The notes under the pieces were generated by a model. The model was not told the DNA's origin. It did not search any database and saw only the letters and a list, made by a program, of their open reading frames with translations. Source: a virus. Taken from it: a DNA stretch of 64,000 nucleotides. Location of the stretch: positions 124,001-188,000 of the IMG/VR virus record IMGVR_UViG_3300027541_000009. One strand, written 5' to 3'. Every line of letters begins with the position of its first letter. Positions within the stretch are counted from its first letter, which is position 1. The position numbers and the translations under genes were made by a program. Shown here piece after piece: positions 60,098-64,000 of this stretch.

Positions 60098-60763
60098 ATG
60101 GCAACAGCCCAAAATACTTTTAATACAAAGGTTGCAACACCGCCTAGAGCAGGTAGAGAGGAACTTCTTGCAGATAATATCTCAAGAAATAATACTGCTA
60201 AGCAGAATTATACTGCAATGAGGTATGGTAATGATCATGGGTCGATTAGTTTCGGTCACATTCACAAAAATGCTGATGTAACTGCCGGTGTTATGGTTCA
60301 GGCATTTGATGCCAGACATTCTGTCATTTTGGATAATGATGGTCCAAGAAAAGGTTGTAGTCAAATTACGGCACCAGGAAGAGTTGTTATTGAGTCTGGA
60401 CAAGATTTAACAGAATCTGAAGAGACTCTTTTTATTCATTCTTGGAATGGTAGTATTGCTATCATTGCTTCTAACGGAAAACTCAGACTTCAAGGAACTG
60501 ATATCGAATTAGTCGCTGTTGGTGAAGGTGGTAGCAAAGGAAACATTCGCATCAATGCAAGCGAAAATATCGAATTAGATGCGAAAAAAGTTTTAGTTAA
60601 TGCCAAATCTTTATATAAATTGGCGACACCGGGAACAGCAGAAATTGTTGCAAATACTGTCATGGAAATTTATGCTCCAATAATTAGAGGGGTAAGCGAT
60701 TCTGTTGCCAACAAAGATTCTAAAGTTGGCGGAAGATCTGTACAATCAAGAAACAACAAATAA
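60098..60763 (+). CDS. Spike-like virion protein
   Basis: A 221-residue protein. The second half has short alternating beta repeats (NGKLRLQGTDIELVAVGEGG, GNIRINASENIELDAKKVLV) of the type found in intertwined beta-helical spikes such as the C-terminal part of T4 gp5. A separate spike gene would suit the gp5-like hub without that domain. It may pierce the outer membrane. The assignment is inference from repeat pattern and position. Confidence 0.5.
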   Translation: MATAQNTFNTKVATPPRAGREELLADNISRNNTAKQNYTAMRYGNDHGSISFGHIHKNADVTAGVMVQAFDARHSVILDNDGPRKGCSQITAPGRVVIESGQDLTESEETLFIHSWNGSIAIIASNGKLRLQGTDIELVAVGEGGSKGNIRINASENIELDAKKVLVNAKSLYKLATPGTAEIVANTVMEIYAPIIRGVSDSVANKDSKVGGRSVQSRNNK

Positions 60764-60773
60764 GGAGAAAATT

Positions 60774-61436
60774 ATGGCATTTTTAATGGATGATAATGCA
60801 GTTGGTGGACAATTGATGGTTGGGTCAGGTTTCCCCAAAGCACTTGGGGTTGCTGATGAAAAAATAAGAGGGTCTGGATTTTGTGAAGGACCATTTCAAG
60901 TTGGTGCAGCAGGAGAACATAGCACAGCAAAGGCATCTTTAATGATTGGGCAATTAAAAAATCCCGACGCAAAAACGCAACCACTTTATTCATTGTGGTC
61001 AAGATTATATTCAAGATTTCAAAGCTTTGTAAGAGTTGATTTACTCTTAAAAGCAAAATATGTTGAAGCTGAAGTTGTAAGGACAAAAGTTCTTCAAGCA
61101 TCAATTAAAAACTTTGTAATTGACCACCCATCTAAAGCAGGTAAAAAATTAGTTCATACTTGCCTTGAAGGACCAGAAAATGGTGTTTATGTTCGTGGTA
61201 GAGCATTAAATCAAACAGTAATTGAGTTGCCAGAATACTGGACAGAACTTGTAGATAGTGATACAATTACAGTATCATTAACTCCCGTTGGATCACATCA
61301 GGATATTATAGTAAAAAGAATACAAGACAACAAAATTTATCTTCAAGCAAAAGCAGGAATTCCTATAAATTGTTTTTATCATGTTTTTGCTACAAGAAAG
61401 GATGTTCCAAGATTGATAGTGGAAATTGATTCTTGA
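60774..61436 (+). CDS. Tail-fibre-like protein with conserved C-terminal domain
   Basis: A 220-residue protein from ATG 60774, served by AAGGAGAAAATT; an earlier in-frame start lies in the previous gene. The C-terminal 110 residues contain FVIDHPSKAGKKLVHTCLEG and ENGVYVRGRA, ELPEYWTELVDSDTITVSLT and CFYHVFATRKDVP. The same domain ends the protein at 62824. This domain recurs in phage fibres. It likely has receptor-binding or trimerisation duties. Confidence 0.65.
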   Translation: MAFLMDDNAVGGQLMVGSGFPKALGVADEKIRGSGFCEGPFQVGAAGEHSTAKASLMIGQLKNPDAKTQPLYSLWSRLYSRFQSFVRVDLLLKAKYVEAEVVRTKVLQASIKNFVIDHPSKAGKKLVHTCLEGPENGVYVRGRALNQTVIELPEYWTELVDSDTITVSLTPVGSHQDIIVKRIQDNKIYLQAKAGIPINCFYHVFATRKDVPRLIVEIDS

Positions 61437-61464
61437 TTGTGAAAATTTGATTTGGATTTTAATA

Positions 61465-61471
61465 CTAAATA
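61465..61471 (+). promoter_or_regulatory. Late-like box for the adhesin gene
   Basis: CTAAATA, 32 bases before the ATG, with a second partial copy (CTAAATC) 10 bases on. Confidence 0.5.
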
Positions 61472-61502
61472 ACTACTAAATCAGCATAAAAGTAAAAATA
61501 AA

Positions 61503-62423
61503 ATGAGTAGATTAAGTCAATTTGGATTTGGGGGAACAATACCATTTAAAGTAGATCCTAGAGCCATTCCTGTTGAAATTTTGGTAGTAGGTGGTGGAGG
61601 TGGGGGTGGAGTATCATTAGGTGGTGGTGGTGGTGCAGGTAGAGTTGTCTATACCTCAGATACTTTGGTTATTCCTGCAACAGATTATTCAGTAGTTATT
61701 GGTGCAGGTGGAGCTGGAGGAAATTGGTCTGGTTCTCGATATGATGGACTTACTGGATCGGATTCATATTTTTCCAAATTAATAGCTCAAGGTGGTGGTG
61801 GAGGTGGTAGTGGTTCCGGTGGAGCATCCATAACTACTGGTGGGAAATCGGGCGGATCTGGAGGAGGTGCTTCTAATAATAATTCTAGTAGTGTTGGAGG
61901 AACTCTTTACCAATCAATTGCAAGTTATAATTTCGTTTCTTCTGTAGACACTGCGGCTTTCTTAATTAGTTCTGGAAATAATGGAGGACAAGGAAATAGT
62001 GGCGGTGGTGGTGGTGGCGGAGCTGGCGCTGATGGAGGAAGTCAAACCTATGGTGGAAGTGGTGGAAATGGACTCCAATATTCAATTACAGGAACACAAA
62101 CTTATTATGGTGGTGGAGGAGGTGGTGGAGCATATCATCCATACCAATCACAAACTTCTGGTGGATTAGGTGGTGGTGGTAATGGTAATTGGTATACTGT
62201 TGCTGGCGGTAATGGAACTGTTAACACCGGAGGTGGTGGTGGAGGAAATGATAGATATAGTAATGGAGAACCTGCTGGTAATGGTGGATCTGGCATTGTA
62301 ATTATTGCATACAAAGACAGTTATCCAGCTGCCACTGTAGTAAGTGGAACTGTAACCAATCCAACTCGTTCCGGATATAGGGTTTATAGATTTACAACTT
62401 CTGGTTCTATTCGTTTTAATTAA
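61503..62423 (+). CDS. Glycine-rich adhesin-like protein
   Basis: A 306-residue protein with at least six runs of glycine (GGGGGGGVSL, GGGGGAGRVV, GGGGGGSGSGGAS, GGGGGGGAGADGGS, GGGGGGGAYHPYQ), linked by short polar loops. Polyglycine-rich repeats of this kind form sandwich-like stacks in T-even fibre-tip adhesins (gp38-type). It sits between two fibre genes, so it probably binds the host receptor. The C-terminus (GYRVYRFTTSGSIRFN) is a conserved ending for such proteins. Confidence 0.65.
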   Translation: MSRLSQFGFGGTIPFKVDPRAIPVEILVVGGGGGGGVSLGGGGGAGRVVYTSDTLVIPATDYSVVIGAGGAGGNWSGSRYDGLTGSDSYFSKLIAQGGGGGGSGSGGASITTGGKSGGSGGGASNNNSSSVGGTLYQSIASYNFVSSVDTAAFLISSGNNGGQGNSGGGGGGGAGADGGSQTYGGSGGNGLQYSITGTQTYYGGGGGGGAYHPYQSQTSGGLGGGGNGNWYTVAGGNGTVNTGGGGGGNDRYSNGEPAGNGGSGIVIIAYKDSYPAATVVSGTVTNPTRSGYRVYRFTTSGSIRFN

Positions 62424-62437
62424 TTAAGGAGAAAAAT

Positions 62438-62824
62438 ATGGCACATTTTGCAGAAATTAATCACGAAAATCAAGTTCTTCGTGTAGTCGTTGTCGGAAAC
62501 GATGATTGTAGAGACCAATATGGTCAAGAATCTGAAGAAGTAGGAATTGCATTTTGCAAGTCTCTCTTTGGAGATTATACAAACTGGAGACAAGCAAGCT
62601 ATAATGGCAGTCTAAGGAAAAATTATCCATCAGTTGGATACACTTATGATGATATGAGAAATGCTTTTATTCCACCAAAACCTTATGAAAGTTGGAGATT
62701 AAATGAGGCAACTTGTTTATGGGAATCTCCAGTGCCCATGCCAGAGCGAGATCCAGAAAATCCAGCAATCTATAACTGGGATGAGCAAAATCAAGAATGG
62801 AAGAAGGTGGAGATTAGTCAATAA
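62438..62824 (+). CDS. Conserved-type tail-fibre-associated protein
   Basis: A 128-residue acidic protein starting AHFAEINHENQVLRVVVVGN, with WRQASYNGSLRKNYPSVGYT and FIPPKPYESWRLNEATCLWE, an arrangement found in many cyanophage fibre clusters as I recall. It is tryptophan- and proline-rich. It may assist fibre attachment or folding. AAGGAGAAAAAT precedes the ATG. The stop shares a base with the next ATG (TAATG). Confidence 0.65.
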   Translation: MAHFAEINHENQVLRVVVVGNDDCRDQYGQESEEVGIAFCKSLFGDYTNWRQASYNGSLRKNYPSVGYTYDDMRNAFIPPKPYESWRLNEATCLWESPVPMPERDPENPAIYNWDEQNQEWKKVEISQ

Positions 62825-63597
62825 TGGCATATACTTTTGAAAAATATGGGACCTTTACTGGTCCCGGAACAAATGTTGAATTTAGAGATAATGACGATTT
62901 TTCATTAGACCCATTTGATGGTTACTTTAACCTAAGCGATGTTTCAATGCTTTTGGTTAACACTACAGCATCTCCATCAGATTATGTTACTCTGCATTTG
63001 GATGGAAGTAGTACTTCCAATGTAACTCTAGAGAGAAACAGTGGTCCTATTCCAACTTTTAACATTGAGGCAGATCTAACTAACTTTAGTAAAGATGTTT
63101 ATATTGATCGCAATCTTGAAGTACAAAAAACTCTAACAGCAGAGAATTTAATATGGGGAGGAAGATCATTAAATTCTGCAGCTAGTAGCTGGGATGGAAA
63201 AAAAGGATTTGATATTCCCCATCCAACAAAACAAGACCACAGGCTAAGATATATTTGCGTAGAAGGTCCATCTGCAGAAGTTTATTTGAGGGGAAAACTT
63301 AAAGATTCAAATACAATTGAACTTCCAGAATACTGGAGAAATCTTGTAGATTTTGAAACACTTGGAGTAACATTAACTCCTGTTGGACATTATCAAGAAT
63401 TGTTTGTTGATAAAATTGAATGGGGTACAAAGATTATTGTAAAAAATAATTCTGGTGCCACAATCAATTGCGATTACACTGTCTTTGCTGAAAGAAAAGA
63501 TACAACTAAAAATATACCAGAATATGAAGGCTTGACACCTGAAGACTATCCAGGAGATAATAGAGAGTATGTTATTAATGGAAAAAGATATACTTGA
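62824..63597 (+). CDS. Tail-fibre-like protein with shared C-terminal domain
   Basis: A 257-residue protein. The first 110 residues are a beta-rich domain (DDFSLDPFDGYFNLSDVSML). The last 130 residues repeat the fibre domain of the gene at 60774: FDIPHPTKQDHRLRYICVEG, AEVYLRGKLKDSN, ELPEYWRNLVDFETLGVTLT and CDYTVFAERKDT. It ends with an extra tail EYEGLTPEDYPGDNREYVIN. The start overlaps the preceding stop and the stop overlaps the next TTG. Confidence 0.65.
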   Translation: MAYTFEKYGTFTGPGTNVEFRDNDDFSLDPFDGYFNLSDVSMLLVNTTASPSDYVTLHLDGSSTSNVTLERNSGPIPTFNIEADLTNFSKDVYIDRNLEVQKTLTAENLIWGGRSLNSAASSWDGKKGFDIPHPTKQDHRLRYICVEGPSAEVYLRGKLKDSNTIELPEYWRNLVDFETLGVTLTPVGHYQELFVDKIEWGTKIIVKNNSGATINCDYTVFAERKDTTKNIPEYEGLTPEDYPGDNREYVINGKRYT

Positions 63598-64000
63598 GTA
63601 AAATACACGAATTATTTCCTTTGATAATTTATCAAGGTGATGTCCAATGTCATGAAGAATTTAAAAAAAATAATTTAGATCGTCTTCGTGATTATTGGTT
63701 TAATGGATATGAGAACGAAAGTCCTGAGTACTCTGGAAAAATATTTGTCCATTCAAAAGAAGAATATAAGTCTTTTTTTAAAGAACTTCGTACTCACATA
63801 GACAATTACTTCAAAATTCTCAATGTAGATTATAGTAAACTGAGTTATCACAACATCAAATCGTGGGTTGGATGCCATTTTAGTGATGAAGAACCACCAT
63901 TAAAACCACATACGCACAATGAATCTAATTTAAGTTATGTTTATTATCTAAAGACTGACGAAACTTCTGATAGATTGTGTATTGTTCAGGATAAAAATAA
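63594..64000 (+). CDS. 2OG-Fe(II) oxygenase-like protein, 3' truncated by window edge
   Basis: The frame stays open to the last base, giving 135 residues. The start is probably TTG at 63594, overlapping the preceding stop (TTGA); no in-frame ATG is found nearby. LSYHNIKSWVGCHFSDEEPP then KPHTHNESNLSYVYYL has the H.H/N-type metal site of phage 2OG-Fe(II) oxygenases. The second ligand set lies outside the window. These enzymes hydroxylate proteins or small molecules; the substrate here is unknown. Confidence 0.6.
   Translation, partial: MSKIHELFPLIIYQGDVQCHEEFKKNNLDRLRDYWFNGYENESPEYSGKIFVHSKEEYKSFFKELRTHIDNYFKILNVDYSKLSYHNIKSWVGCHFSDEEPPLKPHTHNESNLSYVYYLKTDETSDRLCIVQDKN

Overview
The window reads as about a third of the genome of a T4-like marine cyanophage (cyanomyovirus), probably infecting Synechococcus or Prochlorococcus. 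Three kinds of evidence support this. There is a T4-type module (homologues of gp33, gp59, gp32, gp53, gp48, gp4, gp54, gp26, gp51, gp27 and gp5). There is the usual set of cyanophage auxiliary metabolic genes (psbA, psbD, hli, petF, pstS, speD, thyX, phoH, cp12). The DNA is AT-rich and densely packed, with start and stop codons overlapping (ATGA, TAATG, TGATG). Identification is by reading protein motifs only; no database search was run.

Layout. (1) 1-12971: a one-direction glycan island of 16 genes, cut by the left edge, with glycosyltransferases of GT17, exostosin/GT47-like, GT11 (three), GT61, GT2, GT7C-like and GT25 type, three SAM methyltransferases, a DUF5672-type protein, a UDP-sugar dehydrogenase and an NAD synthetase. 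(2) 13.0-18.6 kb: host-like metabolic genes with strong sigma-70-type promoters: a cyanobacterial SLH porin, S-adenosylhomocysteine hydrolase, PstS behind a Pho-box-like array, then an hli-petF-hli-peroxiredoxin cassette. (3) 18.6-26.8 kb: lysis-like and exported proteins: a C39-like peptidase and a GH24 lysozyme sharing an N-terminal module, an autotransporter-like protein, a holin-like protein, a secreted HEGWH metallopeptidase, a staphylococcal-type nuclease, and a four-gene minus-strand operon of which three products have signal peptides. (4) 26.8-31.1 kb: psbA and psbD, with an endonuclease VII-like gene and a relic of a second psbA 3' end between them. (5) 31.1-39.9 kb: small overlapping genes plus glutaredoxin, speD, a glutamine-riboswitch-like element with a downstream peptide, thyX, phoH, a PD-(D/E)XK nuclease, gp33, gp59, a DUF1825-like gene and gp32. 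(6) 39.8-64.0 kb: baseplate, tail and fibre genes, including three tandem related large tail proteins, two of which carry cell-wall or carbohydrate hydrolase domains. A cp12 gene sits inside the hub block, and fibre/adhesin genes run to the right edge, where a 2OG-Fe(II) oxygenase-like gene is cut.

How the parts may work together. T4-late-like boxes (TATAAATA, CTAAATA) precede many genes and gp33 is encoded here, so late transcription of the structural and exported genes by a gp55/gp33 system is likely. PsbA, PsbD, Hli and ferredoxin would keep photosynthetic electron flow going. CP12 would restrain the Calvin cycle. PstS and the porin would serve nutrient uptake. The glycan and exported-protein genes suggest modification of the infected cell envelope or of the virion surface. 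The last point is inference.
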